A DNA stretch of 34,447 nt, taken from contig JAFYMW010000070.1 in NCBI GenBank assembly GCA_017548165.1, positions 1-34,447 on the forward strand. The letters are read 5' to 3'. The stretch comes from Bacteroidaceae bacterium. Lineage in GTDB: Bacteria > Bacteroidota > Bacteroidia > Bacteroidales > Bacteroidaceae. The notes below the pieces were generated by a model. It was given only the letters and a program-made list of their open reading frames with translations, ran no database searches and was not told the DNA's origin. Position numbers and translations under genes: made by a program. Below, in pieces: positions 15,740-25,145 of this stretch. The first letter of the stretch is position 1. Each line of letters starts with the position of its first letter.

Positions 15740-16693
15740 ATGAAGGTTATAGACCTTGTCCACGATAACAACAGCAAGCCGTTCTCCTTTGAGGTGCTAC
15801 CACCATTGAAGGGCAATGGCACAGCACAGTTGTTTGATACCATTGACAGACTCAAAGAGTTCTGCCCAAGATATATCAACATCACCACACATAGAAGCGA
15901 ATTTGTTTACAAAGACCTCGGCGGGGGACTGATGCAGAGACAGAGGGTAAGACGACGTCCCGGCACGATAGCCATTGCTGCGGCAATACAGCAAAGATAC
16001 AATATACCTGTGGTGCCACATATCGTTTGTAGCGGTCACACCAGAGAAGAACTGGAATATATGTTGCTGGACCTGCAGTTTCTGGGTATAAGCGACCTAT
16101 TGGTACTGAGAGGCGACAAGGCAAAGGAAGACCACATGTTCCGCCCCACAGGCGATGGACCTTCGCATGCAACAGAACTGATAGAACAGATAAACACGTT
16201 CAACAACGGATACTTCTATGATGGTTCGGAAATAAAATGCCCTGGAGAAAAGTTCAGATACGGTGTGGCATGCTATCCTGAGAAGCACGAGGAGGCTGCA
16301 AACATGGAGAGCGACATGGCGGTGCTGAAAAAGAAGGTTGAACTGGGTGCCGAGTATGCAGTGACACAGTTGTTCTACGACAACGAAAAATATTTCGCCT
16401 TTGTGCAACGTGCCAGAGAGGAAGGCATAGATATACCCATAATACCTGGAATCAAACCCTTGGCGAAGCTAAACCAATTGAGCATAGTGCCCAAGATATT
16501 TCACTGCGACCTACCGTCGGACTTGTATCGCGAAGCAATAAAGTGCCGTACCGATGAGGAGATAAAACAGGTGGGTATAGAATGGGCAGTGGCACAATGC
16601 CGAGAACTATTGGAGAAGGGAGCCCCAAATCTACATTTCTACACAGTAAGTGCCGTTGACAGCATTTGCGAAATAGCAAAAAGAATATATTGA
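15740..16693 (+). CDS. metF: 5,10-methylenetetrahydrofolate reductase
   Basis: The 317-residue FAD enzyme reduces methylene-THF to methyl-THF for methionine synthesis. Family signatures seen are FSFEVLPP (near 16-23) with the catalytic Glu, then the FAD/folate-binding barrel segments NITTHRSEF, VPHIVCSGHTREEL, DLLVLRGDK, GVACYPEKHEE, VTQLFYDN and IPIIPGIKPL. The length fits bacterial MetF. The start is supported by a promoter 41 nt upstream. The stop codon overlaps the likely TTG start of the next gene, suggesting translational coupling with holB. Confidence 0.95.
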   Translation: MKVIDLVHDNNSKPFSFEVLPPLKGNGTAQLFDTIDRLKEFCPRYINITTHRSEFVYKDLGGGLMQRQRVRRRPGTIAIAAAIQQRYNIPVVPHIVCSGHTREELEYMLLDLQFLGISDLLVLRGDKAKEDHMFRPTGDGPSHATELIEQINTFNNGYFYDGSEIKCPGEKFRYGVACYPEKHEEAANMESDMAVLKKKVELGAEYAVTQLFYDNEKYFAFVQRAREEGIDIPIIPGIKPLAKLNQLSIVPKIFHCDLPSDLYREAIKCRTDEEIKQVGIEWAVAQCRELLEKGAPNLHFYTVSAVDSICEIAKRIY

Positions 16694-17787
16694 ACTACAA
16701 TAATATCATAGGTCAGGAAGAAACGAAGGGCAGACTCAGGGAAATGCTTGCGAGTAACAAGATTCCACATGCCCTGATGTTCTGTGGTCCGAGAGGAAAT
16801 GGCAAGTTGCCACTGGCTCTGGCCTTTGCCAAGGAGTTGCTATGCAAAGACAGTTGCGACGAGGCCATGCTGAGAGAGTGGGCACACCCCGACCTGCATT
16901 TCTCGCTGCCGGTATATAAGAAGAAGAGCACCGACCACCCTATCTCTGACGATTACTTGCCGCAATGGCGCGAACTGCTTGCAGAAAAACAATATTTCGA
17001 CGTTGACGATTGGTTGAAAGCCATAAAGGCTGAAAACCAGCAGATAATGCACTATGTGTACGAAAGCGATTCACTGCAGCAGAAGTTGCAACTGAAAGCC
17101 AGCAGAGGTGGCAGAAGAGTGGTGGTAATGTGGATGCCTGAGAAACTGGGCATCGAAGCTGCCAACAAATTGTTAAAGCTCATAGAGGAACCACCTAGCG
17201 AGACATATTTCCTGCTTGTGAGCGAAGAACCGGAAAAGGTGCTGGGCACGATACAAAGCCGTACACAGAGACTGAACATTCCAAGACTGGATGAAGACGA
17301 AATTGCCAGGGCATTGGTATCTGAACATAGAGTTGACACTGCCGTAGCACAAGGAGTGGCACGTGTGGCACAAGGCAGCTATACCGCAGCACTAAAAAGA
17401 CTGGAGGCATCGAACGAGGAGAAATACTTTTTTGATCTCTTTGTAAGGCTGATGCGTCTGAGCTATATGCGCAAGATTAAAGATATGCGTGCATGGAGCG
17501 AAGAGGTCAGCGAACTGGGACGCGAAGGACAGAAAAGATTGCTGGAGTATTGCCAAAGACTGATAAGAGAAAACTTCATCTACAATTTCAAAAGGCAGGA
17601 ACTTGTATATGAAACTGTCGAAGAGGCTTCGTTCAGCACAAATTTTGCACGATTCGTGAACGAGAAGAATGTAATACCTATAATGGAAGAACTGAGCTTG
17701 TGCCAACGAGACATAGAGCAGAACGTGAATCCAAGGATGGTATTCTTTGACTTTGCATTGAAAATGATAGTACTACTAATACAATAA
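16690..17787 (+). CDS. holB: DNA polymerase III delta' subunit
   Basis: This clamp-loader subunit belongs to the AAA+ family. The N-terminus NIIGQEETKGRLREML followed by IPHALMFCGPRGNGKLPLALAFAKE is the family hallmark. The Walker A-like loop GPRGNGKL has Leu where active ATPases have Thr or Ser, as expected for delta', which does not hydrolyse ATP. LLKLIEEPPSETYFLLVSE and TIQSRTQRLNIPRL correspond to the Walker B/sensor region (KTLEEPP, I.SRC). There is no ATG: the best start is TTG at 16690, overlapping the metF stop as TTGA; an alternative TTG lies at 16666. It ends in TAATG, sharing one base with ricT. Confidence 0.88.
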   Translation: MNYNNIIGQEETKGRLREMLASNKIPHALMFCGPRGNGKLPLALAFAKELLCKDSCDEAMLREWAHPDLHFSLPVYKKKSTDHPISDDYLPQWRELLAEKQYFDVDDWLKAIKAENQQIMHYVYESDSLQQKLQLKASRGGRRVVVMWMPEKLGIEAANKLLKLIEEPPSETYFLLVSEEPEKVLGTIQSRTQRLNIPRLDEDEIARALVSEHRVDTAVAQGVARVAQGSYTAALKRLEASNEEKYFFDLFVRLMRLSYMRKIKDMRAWSEEVSELGREGQKRLLEYCQRLIRENFIYNFKRQELVYETVEEASFSTNFARFVNEKNVIPIMEELSLCQRDIEQNVNPRMVFFDFALKMIVLLIQ

Positions 17788-18959
17788 TGGAACATAAATA
17801 TATATCAGCAGGTGGACGCGGTCTTTGCAGCAAAGGATGGCACACCAATCATTACACACAATTGAACGTGTGCGACTACATGGCTGACATACCCAATAAT
17901 ACTGAGGCAACAGACATCGTGGAGGTGCAGTTCAAAAATACAAGAAAGGGTTATTACCATAACTCCAATGGTTTGGAGCTACAGAAAGGCGACATCGTGG
18001 CTGTAGAAGGTAACCCTGGACACGATATTGGCACTGTGACACTGACAGGAACACTGGCAGCATTGCAAGCCAAGAAGGCTAATCTTAAGAGCGAGGACGA
18101 AATAAAGCGCGTATATCGTTTGGCTAAAGAGGGCGACATGGAGATATATAAGATGGCCAAAGCACGCGAGCATACCACAATGATAGAGTCGCGCCAGATT
18201 GCCAAAGATCTGGGCCTGGAAATGAAAATTGGTGATGTGGAATATCAGGGCGACGGCAACAAGGCCATATTCTACTACATTGCCGATGGGCGTGTGGATT
18301 TCAGACAGCTGATTAAGGTGCTGGCAGAGGTATTCCATGTGAGGATAGAGATGAAACAGATTGGTGCCAGACAAGAGGCTGGACGTATTGGCGGCTTCGG
18401 TCCATGTGGCAGAGAGTTGTGCTGCTCTACATGGATAAAGCACTTTACAAGTGTGGGCACTGGTGCTGCACGCTTCCAGAACCTGTCTCTGAACCCTCAG
18501 AAACTGGCTGGCCAATGTGCCAAACTGAGATGCTGTATAAACTATGAGGTGGATCAGTATATGGAGGCTGGCAGAAAAATACCTCACAGAGATATTGTAC
18601 TGAACACACAAGAGGGAGAATGGTTCTTCTTCAAGGCCGACATCTTGGCTGGAACCGTTTCCTATTCGTCCGACAAGCATTTTGCTGCCAACATCACAAC
18701 AATTACAGCAGAGCGTGCTCAGGAAATCATTGATGAGAACAGAAAAGGCGTAAACCCCATAGCATTATCAACAGAACGAAAGCAGGAGAGAGAACTGCCA
18801 GTGGATCTTGCTACACAAGAAGATCTGGAACGCTTTGACGTGCAACTGGCAAGCAAGAAAAAGAAGAAAAAGAAGAACAAACAACGCAATGGGGATACAA
18901 AAAACAATGCCAAGGGTAATAGTGGCAATAGCACTGCTGACAACACTATTGGTGAGTAG
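17787..18959 (+). CDS. ricT: PSP1-domain protein, RicT-like
   Basis: This 390-residue protein carries the PSP1 C-terminal domain (LAKEGDMEIYKMAKAREHT, MKIGDVEYQGDGNKAIFYY, ADGRVDFRQLIKVLAEVFHVRIEMKQIG). It also has the Cys signature GPCGRELCCSTW (Cys207, 212, 213) and GQCAKLRCCINYE (Cys244, 249, 250), which in RicT/YaaT homologues relates to iron-sulfur binding. In Bacillus RicT works with RicA and RicF on RNase Y; whether that holds in Bacteroidales is unknown. The tail is unusually basic (seven consecutive Lys near 355) and low-complexity. The gene overlaps holB by one base and contains the start of gldH. Confidence 0.88.
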   Translation: MEHKYISAGGRGLCSKGWHTNHYTQLNVCDYMADIPNNTEATDIVEVQFKNTRKGYYHNSNGLELQKGDIVAVEGNPGHDIGTVTLTGTLAALQAKKANLKSEDEIKRVYRLAKEGDMEIYKMAKAREHTTMIESRQIAKDLGLEMKIGDVEYQGDGNKAIFYYIADGRVDFRQLIKVLAEVFHVRIEMKQIGARQEAGRIGGFGPCGRELCCSTWIKHFTSVGTGAARFQNLSLNPQKLAGQCAKLRCCINYEVDQYMEAGRKIPHRDIVLNTQEGEWFFFKADILAGTVSYSSDKHFAANITTITAERAQEIIDENRKGVNPIALSTERKQERELPVDLATQEDLERFDVQLASKKKKKKKNKQRNGDTKNNAKGNSGNSTADNTIGE

Positions 18960-19371
18960 TTGCATCACGGACACTTTGCAACACCAATATCAGCATATCA
19001 ACAAGAACGGATGGGCAAAGAACGATACCATAGACTTTGATATTCCACCAGCGACCCAAAGCGGACGATATAGTATAAAAACAGAAATACGGTGTTTATC
19101 AAACTTCCCTTTGCACCATATATATATAGTACGTAATTTCTCTTTCGACCCTCCTTTTATAGGATATACCGATACATTGTGCATAAATACCGACAGAAAA
19201 TGTCCTGATACTGAACGTAGCGGTGTAAATACCATAAGTTATGCCAAGACCGACTCATCGCTAGTATTGGCAAAGGGACAAAAAGGACGAGTGAAAATGC
19301 ACCATATCATGCAAAAAGAGAATATACCACATGTACTCGACCTTGGAATAAGAATAAAATATCTGAATTGA
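18889..19371 (+). CDS. gldH: Gliding-motility-type lipoprotein GldH
   Basis: The protein begins MGIQKTMPRVIVAIALLTTLLVSSC, a lipoprotein signal with lipobox VSSC. It continues with the GldH pattern (QHQYQHINKNGWAKNDTIDFDIP, then RCLSNFPLHHIYIVRNFSF). GldH was defined in gliding Flavobacterium, but homologues are general in Bacteroidetes, including non-motile ones, often beside ricT and holB as here. The start lies inside ricT (71-nt overlap); 18907 is an alternative. The frame stays open back to 18808 through the Lys-rich end of ricT, but that extension would destroy the signal peptide. Confidence 0.85.
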   Translation: MGIQKTMPRVIVAIALLTTLLVSSCITDTLQHQYQHINKNGWAKNDTIDFDIPPATQSGRYSIKTEIRCLSNFPLHHIYIVRNFSFDPPFIGYTDTLCINTDRKCPDTERSGVNTISYAKTDSSLVLAKGQKGRVKMHHIMQKENIPHVLDLGIRIKYLN

Positions 19372-19373
19372 TT

Positions 19374-19413
19374 AAAGGAAGTCTCACGCGAACTGACGCA
19401 TGAGACTTCCTTT
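19374..19413. terminator. Bidirectional terminator between convergent gldH and rodA
   Basis: AAAGGAAGTCTCA (19374-19386) pairs with TGAGACTTCCTTT (19401-19413), with extra GCG/CGC pairing inside. T-runs follow on both strands. It serves gldH (+) and rodA (-). Confidence 0.9.
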
Positions 19414-19427
19414 TTCTATATGTATCG

Positions 19428-20909
19428 CTAATGTTGCAAACGATTGCGGGCAGCATCTATCCTGAGGAAAACAAATAGCAATATGGTGAAACCCCATAGA
19501 GAAGAACCACCATAACTGAAGAATGGAAGTGGAATACCTATGACCGGAGTTAATCCAAGAACCATACCTACGTTGATAAACACATGAAAAAGGAATATAC
19601 ATAGGACACAATAGCCAAAAACACGACCAAAACGCAATGGCTGTCGTTCGGCAAGATACATGAGCCTAAGAATAAACGCAAGATACAGTAGCAGTACCAA
19701 AGCACTTCCCACAAATCCTTGTTCCTCTCCTATAGTACAGAAAATGAAATCGGTGTCTTGTTCTGGCACATATCTCAATTTTGTTTGCGTGCCTTCAAGA
19801 AACCCCCTGCCATGCATACCACCAGAACCAATGGCAATGATAGCCTGAATGACATTATAACCAGCGCCCTTGGGGTCATCCTCAAGTCCAAGAAGAACTC
19901 TAATACGAGTCTGCTGGTGCGGTTGCAAGACTTCGTTGAGTACATAGTTGACAGAATAGAAAAAAACTGTACTACCTATAGCAAATAAAGCTATAAGTGC
20001 ATAGGACCACAACTGTTCGCGCACAGAAAGATAGAAGAGATAACCTACCATTACCGCCAAAACACCCCATTGAACCCAACATGCATTGAAGGGTATAAGA
20101 TATTTGGCATATAATACCGCCAGTATATAGGCACCAGTTCCGAACAGTAACGTTTGGAAAAAGGGTTTTCGCAAAGAGGTGTATGTCCACATCATACCTG
20201 CCGAGAATAAATGTATGGCGGCAAGTACTAAAAACTCTCCAAGACTTATCTGAGGTATCTCCCACATGGGCACATCGGCATAGCGTACACCAACAACAAA
20301 ATAAAACACTGCTGCTGCACCAGCAAAAAGGATACTACCTGCCATACCCTCTCTATAGAACATTAGAAAGAAGGCAAGATATACTAATGCCGAACCTGTT
20401 TCCTTTTGATTGACAATAAGTCCCATAGGAAGCAGAACCAAAAGAGATGCTATCAAGAGATGGCGCCAACGTGAAAGATCCAGGCTAAAACTACTGATAA
20501 CCTTGGCAACACACAGAGCTGTGGCAAACTTGGCAAATTCAGCAGGCTGGATACTGAAACTTCCTATCTTAATCCACGACATACTACCCTTAATATCATG
20601 GGCAAGCATAGGTGTGACAAAAAGCAGAGCCATGAAAGCTATATATATAATATAGGAAAGACTCTCCACCAGACGGTCGTCTACGCACATAATAAACGTA
20701 GCCAGAATCAACGACGTAGCAATCCATACTATCTGCATGCCACTGCGTGAGGCAAAGTCAAAAAGTTGCCCACCCTGCTCCAAATCGTAGCTGGCACCGC
20801 ATATACTCATCCATCCCATAGCTACCAAAGTCACAAAAATGAAAATGGTGAACCAATCGAGATTGCGGACTATACTCTGTTCCTTCTGTCTTTTGTTTCC
20901 CGTTGCCAT
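19428..20909 (-). CDS. rodA: Rod-shape SEDS peptidoglycan glycosyltransferase
   Basis: A 493-residue polytopic SEDS protein. Signatures include DIKGSMSWIKIG followed by FSIQPAEFAKFATAL, and near the C-terminus GLTPVIGIPLPFFSYGGSS, the conserved RodA/FtsW/SpoVE motif. It polymerises glycan strands with PBP2 for cell elongation. It is longer than typical RodA because of extra segments in the middle (about 220-330, with FLVLAAIHLFSAGMMW and later loops). It is the last gene of the mre operon, 2 nt after mrdA. Confidence 0.95.
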   Translation of the reverse strand: MATGNKRQKEQSIVRNLDWFTIFIFVTLVAMGWMSICGASYDLEQGGQLFDFASRSGMQIVWIATSLILATFIMCVDDRLVESLSYIIYIAFMALLFVTPMLAHDIKGSMSWIKIGSFSIQPAEFAKFATALCVAKVISSFSLDLSRWRHLLIASLLVLLPMGLIVNQKETGSALVYLAFFLMFYREGMAGSILFAGAAAVFYFVVGVRYADVPMWEIPQISLGEFLVLAAIHLFSAGMMWTYTSLRKPFFQTLLFGTGAYILAVLYAKYLIPFNACWVQWGVLAVMVGYLFYLSVREQLWSYALIALFAIGSTVFFYSVNYVLNEVLQPHQQTRIRVLLGLEDDPKGAGYNVIQAIIAIGSGGMHGRGFLEGTQTKLRYVPEQDTDFIFCTIGEEQGFVGSALVLLLYLAFILRLMYLAERQPLRFGRVFGYCVLCIFLFHVFINVGMVLGLTPVIGIPLPFFSYGGSSLWGFTILLFVFLRIDAARNRLQH

Positions 20910-20911
20910 TA

Positions 20912-22753
20912 CTAATATGTTATTAGGTGTCGTTCTTCAAAAATCTTTGCTTTCTCTTCACTCTCGGGCGACAAACCACCTGTGAGATATTGTTCCATCA
21001 TAAGTGCTCCTATAGGTACACCAAAGGTGGCTCCCCATATACCATTCTCTACATAAACGCAGATGGCTATCTTGGGCTTATCCATGGGAGCAAAGCCCAT
21101 AAAAGCAGAATGGTCCTGACCATGAGGGTTCTGGGCAGTACCTGTTTTTCCACAGACTTCATACAGAGGAGAATTGGCACCCTTACACGTTCCGTTCAAC
21201 ACGGCTTGACGCATACCCTGGACAACATAGTCATAGTTGGAACGGCCAGACATAGTGTAACGACGGGTAGTATAGATTGAGTCAAGTTCCTCGTCTTGTA
21301 TGTCCTTGACAACATGTGGGGTGATAAACCAACCGCGATTGGCAATGGTAGCACCAAGGTTGGCAATCTGTAGTGGAGTGGCATTGACCTCGCCCTGACC
21401 GATAGAGATGGAAATTACGGTAAGACCATTCCACGATTTGCGATAAGCCTTGTCGTAATATTGTGCATTGGGGATCATACCTCGCTTCTCGCCCGGCAAA
21501 TCCACACCAAGGGCATATCCAAAGCCCATAGACACCATATAATCTTTCCAACGCGTCATGGCATCCTGAACAGTGGGATATTTGTTGCGGTTGGAGAACA
21601 TATGGAACAGGCCCCAACAATAATAGCTGTTGCACGATGTTGCCAAAGAAGGAACAAGAGGTATGGGTGCACCATGTGCATGACAACCTACTGTAAGTCC
21701 CTTAAAGTGGAATCCGTTGCTACACGGATAAGAAGTCTGCGGTGTGACAATTCCTTCCTGCAAAAAAGTTAGTGCCTGTGCTGTTTTAAAGGTAGAGCCT
21801 GGGGGATACTGTCCCATAATGGCTCTGTTGAGCAGAGGCTTATGTGGGTTGCGTGACAGGAGTGCATTGTTGGCACCACGCTGACGACCTACCATCAAAC
21901 GTGGGTCATAAGTTGGACTGCTGACCATACACAATATTTCGCCAGTAGATGGTTCTATGGCTACAATACCACCTTTCTTGCCAGACATAAGACGCTCGCC
22001 AAGTGCCTGCAACTCTATATCCAGAGAAAGGACAAGATTCTTACCAGGTACCGGTGGTTCGTCAAGCTTACCATCCTGATACCTGCCTTTGATACGACCA
22101 CGGGAATCGCGAAGAAGTATCTCCACACCTTTCTCTCCTCGCAACTGCTTCTCGTACTGGCGTTCAATACCAAGCTTGCCTATATAGTCACCGCTATTGT
22201 AGTAATCATCGTTCTTGATGTCCTTGGGACCTACCTCACCGACATCGCCAAGGACATGGGCAGCGTATGGATATGAATACTGACGAATACTACGCTTCTG
22301 CACATAAAATCCAGGATAACTGAAGAGTTTTTCTCTAAAATTACTGAATTCCTCTGCAGAGAGTTGACTCATAAACATCTGTTGTGTATAACGACTATAA
22401 CCAGGATTGCGCCTTGGGTCGCGTATTTCATCCATACGACGTTTGTACCACTCGGGAGTAATACCCAAGGTTTTACACAATTCCACTGTATCCACACCCA
22501 CCTGTTCCTTCATCACCACCATGATATCATAGGCAGGTTGATTATAAACAAGCAACTTGCCATTACGATCAGTGACCGCACCACGGGCAGGGAAAAGAAT
22601 GTGTTTCAGAAATGCATTATTAGCGGCGCTGACAACATACTCGTCGCTCAACACCTGCAAAGTAAACAAGCGAAATATATAGGTAAATATTATCAGACAA
22701 GCGATTCCTCCCAGGACATATTTGCGCTTGCCAAGTTCGTATTTCTGTTCCAT
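20912..22753 (-). CDS. mrdA: Penicillin-binding protein 2
   Basis: The elongation-specific transpeptidase, 613 residues. An N-terminal membrane anchor (YVLGGIACLIIFTYIFRLF, 12-30) precedes the PBP dimerisation region (PARGAVTDRNGKLLVYN) and the transpeptidase domain. The three active-site motifs are intact: PPGSTFK (Ser320, Lys323), SCN (373-375) and KTGTAQ (536-541). It is partner to RodA, encoded next to it, in the elongasome. Confidence 0.97.
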   Translation of the reverse strand: MEQKYELGKRKYVLGGIACLIIFTYIFRLFTLQVLSDEYVVSAANNAFLKHILFPARGAVTDRNGKLLVYNQPAYDIMVVMKEQVGVDTVELCKTLGITPEWYKRRMDEIRDPRRNPGYSRYTQQMFMSQLSAEEFSNFREKLFSYPGFYVQKRSIRQYSYPYAAHVLGDVGEVGPKDIKNDDYYNSGDYIGKLGIERQYEKQLRGEKGVEILLRDSRGRIKGRYQDGKLDEPPVPGKNLVLSLDIELQALGERLMSGKKGGIVAIEPSTGEILCMVSSPTYDPRLMVGRQRGANNALLSRNPHKPLLNRAIMGQYPPGSTFKTAQALTFLQEGIVTPQTSYPCSNGFHFKGLTVGCHAHGAPIPLVPSLATSCNSYYCWGLFHMFSNRNKYPTVQDAMTRWKDYMVSMGFGYALGVDLPGEKRGMIPNAQYYDKAYRKSWNGLTVISISIGQGEVNATPLQIANLGATIANRGWFITPHVVKDIQDEELDSIYTTRRYTMSGRSNYDYVVQGMRQAVLNGTCKGANSPLYEVCGKTGTAQNPHGQDHSAFMGFAPMDKPKIAICVYVENGIWGATFGVPIGALMMEQYLTGGLSPESEEKAKIFEERHLITY

Positions 22754-22762
22754 ACTAAAGAA

Positions 22763-23266
22763 TTACTTGGAAGTATGCAAAATTTCCACAGACCATGCGA
22801 GCAATAGGGAGACGGCGTATGTAGCAAGAAAACGCATCAACAAATTGAAGGGATTGAAGAAACTAAAAGCCTCGAGGGCAAAGTATACGATATGATGTAT
22901 TGCCATAAGAATGGCGATATAAGAAAAATACTTATACTTGCCCAACAAACTGATACTGGGCAGTGCATCCTCTGTAGCATCCTTGGGAACGATAGAGTTC
23001 ATTAACGGAAATTGGAGGAATGCGGTTGCTGTCATAGCACCGGCAGTTACCCCAGGAGTATTGCTGAAGGCATCCAGTATAAGGCCTATGATAAAGGCAA
23101 AAAGCATATTGCCCTTGCGTCCGGCATTGAGTGGTGTACAAAACAAGACCATCACGCCCAACAAAGGTGTGGCATATCCCCACAGACTGATATAATTACA
23201 TAGAAAAATCTGCAGAAACATGATAAGGAGCACGTAGCCAAACCTACTGAACAATATCTGTATCAT
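22763..23266 (-). CDS. mreD: Rod-shape-determining membrane protein MreD
   Basis: A 167-residue hydrophobic protein with about five membrane segments and the Bacteroidetes MreD pattern (VLLIMFLQIFLCNYI, FAFIIGLILDAFSNTPGVTAGAM). It starts inside mreC (23-nt overlap) and ends 9 nt before mrdA, so it is translated from the same message. Confidence 0.92.
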   Translation of the reverse strand: MIQILFSRFGYVLLIMFLQIFLCNYISLWGYATPLLGVMVLFCTPLNAGRKGNMLFAFIIGLILDAFSNTPGVTAGAMTATAFLQFPLMNSIVPKDATEDALPSISLLGKYKYFSYIAILMAIHHIVYFALEAFSFFNPFNLLMRFLATYAVSLLLAWSVEILHTSK

Positions 23267-24065
23267 CTTTTCTAAGGATTACCGCCACATCGCGAAGCTT
23301 GGCAATGTCGCTTGAAAGTTGAATAGTAAGTTGGTAACTGAGACCGTCTTTACTGTCAGCAATATGTACTATCCTACCCACGAAAACACCTGGTGGGAAT
23401 ATATTACTAAAACCACTGGTCTCTACAGCATCGCCAAGTTTGAAATTTGCATGACGAGGAACATCATCGAGTGTAGCAGTAAGAATATTACCTCCCTGCC
23501 AACGCAGATAACCGAAATAATTACTACCACGAATACGACACGAAATGCTGGACTTGGTATTCAACACAGACATCACAAGAGAATAGTGTTCACCCACCTG
23601 AGACACGATACCCACAATACCAGTTCCACTGACGACACCCATTTTTAGAGCTACACCATCAGCCCGGCCTTTGTTAATAGTAAGAAAATTATCGTGCAGA
23701 GTGATGTTGTTGTTTACCACCTTGGCAGGAAGAATGGGGTATTCCTGAAGCCTGGCAGCCATAGCACGTTCGGTATAGCTACTATCATGCTTCAGTTCAC
23801 TCAATTCATCGCGCAAAAGATCCAATTCGTTTTGCAACTCTATATTTCTTTGCATGAGTTCCTCATTGCGTTCTGTCAAAGAAATATAGGAAACTACATC
23901 TTGACGCCACTCTTGAACCTGGCCGACAACACGATTGGCACTGGTAAACCATACACTACCTTGATACCCATTGTAGGATAGCAATAAAGCAAGGCTGATA
24001 CCCTCCAAAAGGAGCAGTACCAACCAATGTGTGTGTTTGCTGAGCCAGTCAAAAATGTCCTGCAT
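23244..24065 (-). CDS. mreC: Rod-shape-determining protein MreC
   Basis: A 273-residue bitopic protein: a membrane segment near 14-31 (WLVLLLLEGISLALLLSY), a coiled coil around 60-95 (NEELMQRNIELQNELDLLRDEL) and the periplasmic beta domain (GVVSGTGIVGIVSQVGEHYSLV, FPPGVFVGRIVHI). It links MreB filaments with PBP2 and RodA. It follows mreB by 43 nt, a gap that contains a hairpin. Confidence 0.94.
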   Translation of the reverse strand: MQDIFDWLSKHTHWLVLLLLEGISLALLLSYNGYQGSVWFTSANRVVGQVQEWRQDVVSYISLTERNEELMQRNIELQNELDLLRDELSELKHDSSYTERAMAARLQEYPILPAKVVNNNITLHDNFLTINKGRADGVALKMGVVSGTGIVGIVSQVGEHYSLVMSVLNTKSSISCRIRGSNYFGYLRWQGGNILTATLDDVPRHANFKLGDAVETSGFSNIFPPGVFVGRIVHIADSKDGLSYQLTIQLSSDIAKLRDVAVILRKDDTDIVQ

Positions 24066-24073
24066 AACAGTTA

Positions 24074-24097
24074 AGCCCCATCCATACGGATGAGGCT
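24074..24097 (-). other. Intra-operon hairpin between mreB and mreC
   Basis: AGCCCCATCC (24074-24083) pairs with GGATGAGGCT (24088-24097), one G-T pair, loop of 4. There is no T-run after it on the minus strand, so a processing or stabilising stem is more likely than a terminator. Confidence 0.5.
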
Positions 24098-24108
24098 AAT
24101 ATGATTCA

Positions 24109-25125
24109 TTACATCAAGAATGAGAATTCATTTATGTGCTTGAGTGCAATACCTGTTCCTTTTGCCACACAGTGCAAAGGATCTTCTGCAACATGGAAGG
24201 GAATGTGTATCTTGTCTGTCAAACGACGAGCAAGTCCCTTGAGCAGTGCACCACCACCTGCAAGATAGATACCATTCTTCACGATATCGGCATACAACTC
24301 TGGTGGAGTCTCTTCCAAAGCCTGCAATATAGCGGTCTCTATCTTTGCTACTGTCTTCTCAAGACAACGAGCAATCTCCTGATAACATACAGGCACCTCC
24401 ATGGGTAGAGCAGTAATTCGGTTAGGTCCATGTACTACATAGTCCTCTGGAGCCTCATCACCCAAATCGGTAAGAGCTGCACCCACGTTGATCTTAATAC
24501 GCTCGGCCATACGTTCACTGACCTTCACGTTGTGCTGACGTGACATATATTCCTGAATGTCGGCAGTAAGCTCGTCACCAGCAGTACGCAAACTCTTGTC
24601 TGCCACGATACCACCGAGGCTGATAACGGCAATCTCCGTACTACCACCACCGATATCAACAATCATATTGCCTTCAGGAGCCAATACGTCCAAACCGATA
24701 CCTATAGCTGCAGCCATGGGTTCGTATATCAGATATACCTCACGACCTCCGGCATGCTCAGCACTATCGCGTACAGCGCGCAGCTCAACCTCTGTAGAAC
24801 CGCTGGGCACGCTGATAACCATTTTCAACGATGGAGTGAACAGAGTACCAGACTGGATCTTCTTAATAAGACCACGCATCATCTGCTCACAAGCGTTAAA
24901 GTTGGCTATCACACCATCACGCAGGGGACGGATAGTGCGTATCTCTGGATTTGTCTTCTCATACATCATCTTGGCTCGTCCACCCACAGCTATCATCTTC
25001 TCGGTGCGACGATCCAATGCCACTACGCTGGGTTCGTCCACCAAAATCTTACCATCACTGATGATAATGGTGTTGGCGGTCCCCAAGTCCATGGCTATTT
25101 CCTTGGTAAAACTAAAAAATCCCAT
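24109..25125 (-). CDS. mreB: Actin-like rod-shape protein MreB
   Basis: A 338-residue actin fold. The phosphate-1 motif is DLGTANT near the N-terminus, followed by VVALDRRTEKMIAVGGRAK. The phosphate-2 motif is MIVDIGGGSTEIAVISLGGIV and the adenosine motif GIYLAGGGALLKGL. It forms the cytoplasmic scaffold of the elongasome whose other parts (mreC, mreD, mrdA, rodA) follow directly. It starts 20 nt after the purH-like gene, with which it is probably co-transcribed. Confidence 0.97.
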   Translation of the reverse strand: MGFFSFTKEIAMDLGTANTIIISDGKILVDEPSVVALDRRTEKMIAVGGRAKMMYEKTNPEIRTIRPLRDGVIANFNACEQMMRGLIKKIQSGTLFTPSLKMVISVPSGSTEVELRAVRDSAEHAGGREVYLIYEPMAAAIGIGLDVLAPEGNMIVDIGGGSTEIAVISLGGIVADKSLRTAGDELTADIQEYMSRQHNVKVSERMAERIKINVGAALTDLGDEAPEDYVVHGPNRITALPMEVPVCYQEIARCLEKTVAKIETAILQALEETPPELYADIVKNGIYLAGGGALLKGLARRLTDKIHIPFHVAEDPLHCVAKGTGIALKHINEFSFLM

Positions 25126-25145
25126 CTAATAATCGATCAACAGAA

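Noticed and set aside
18841..18890. Programmed frameshift fusing RicT to GldH
   Set aside because: The lysine tract has no canonical in-frame slippery heptamer, and a fusion would bury the GldH lipoprotein signal.
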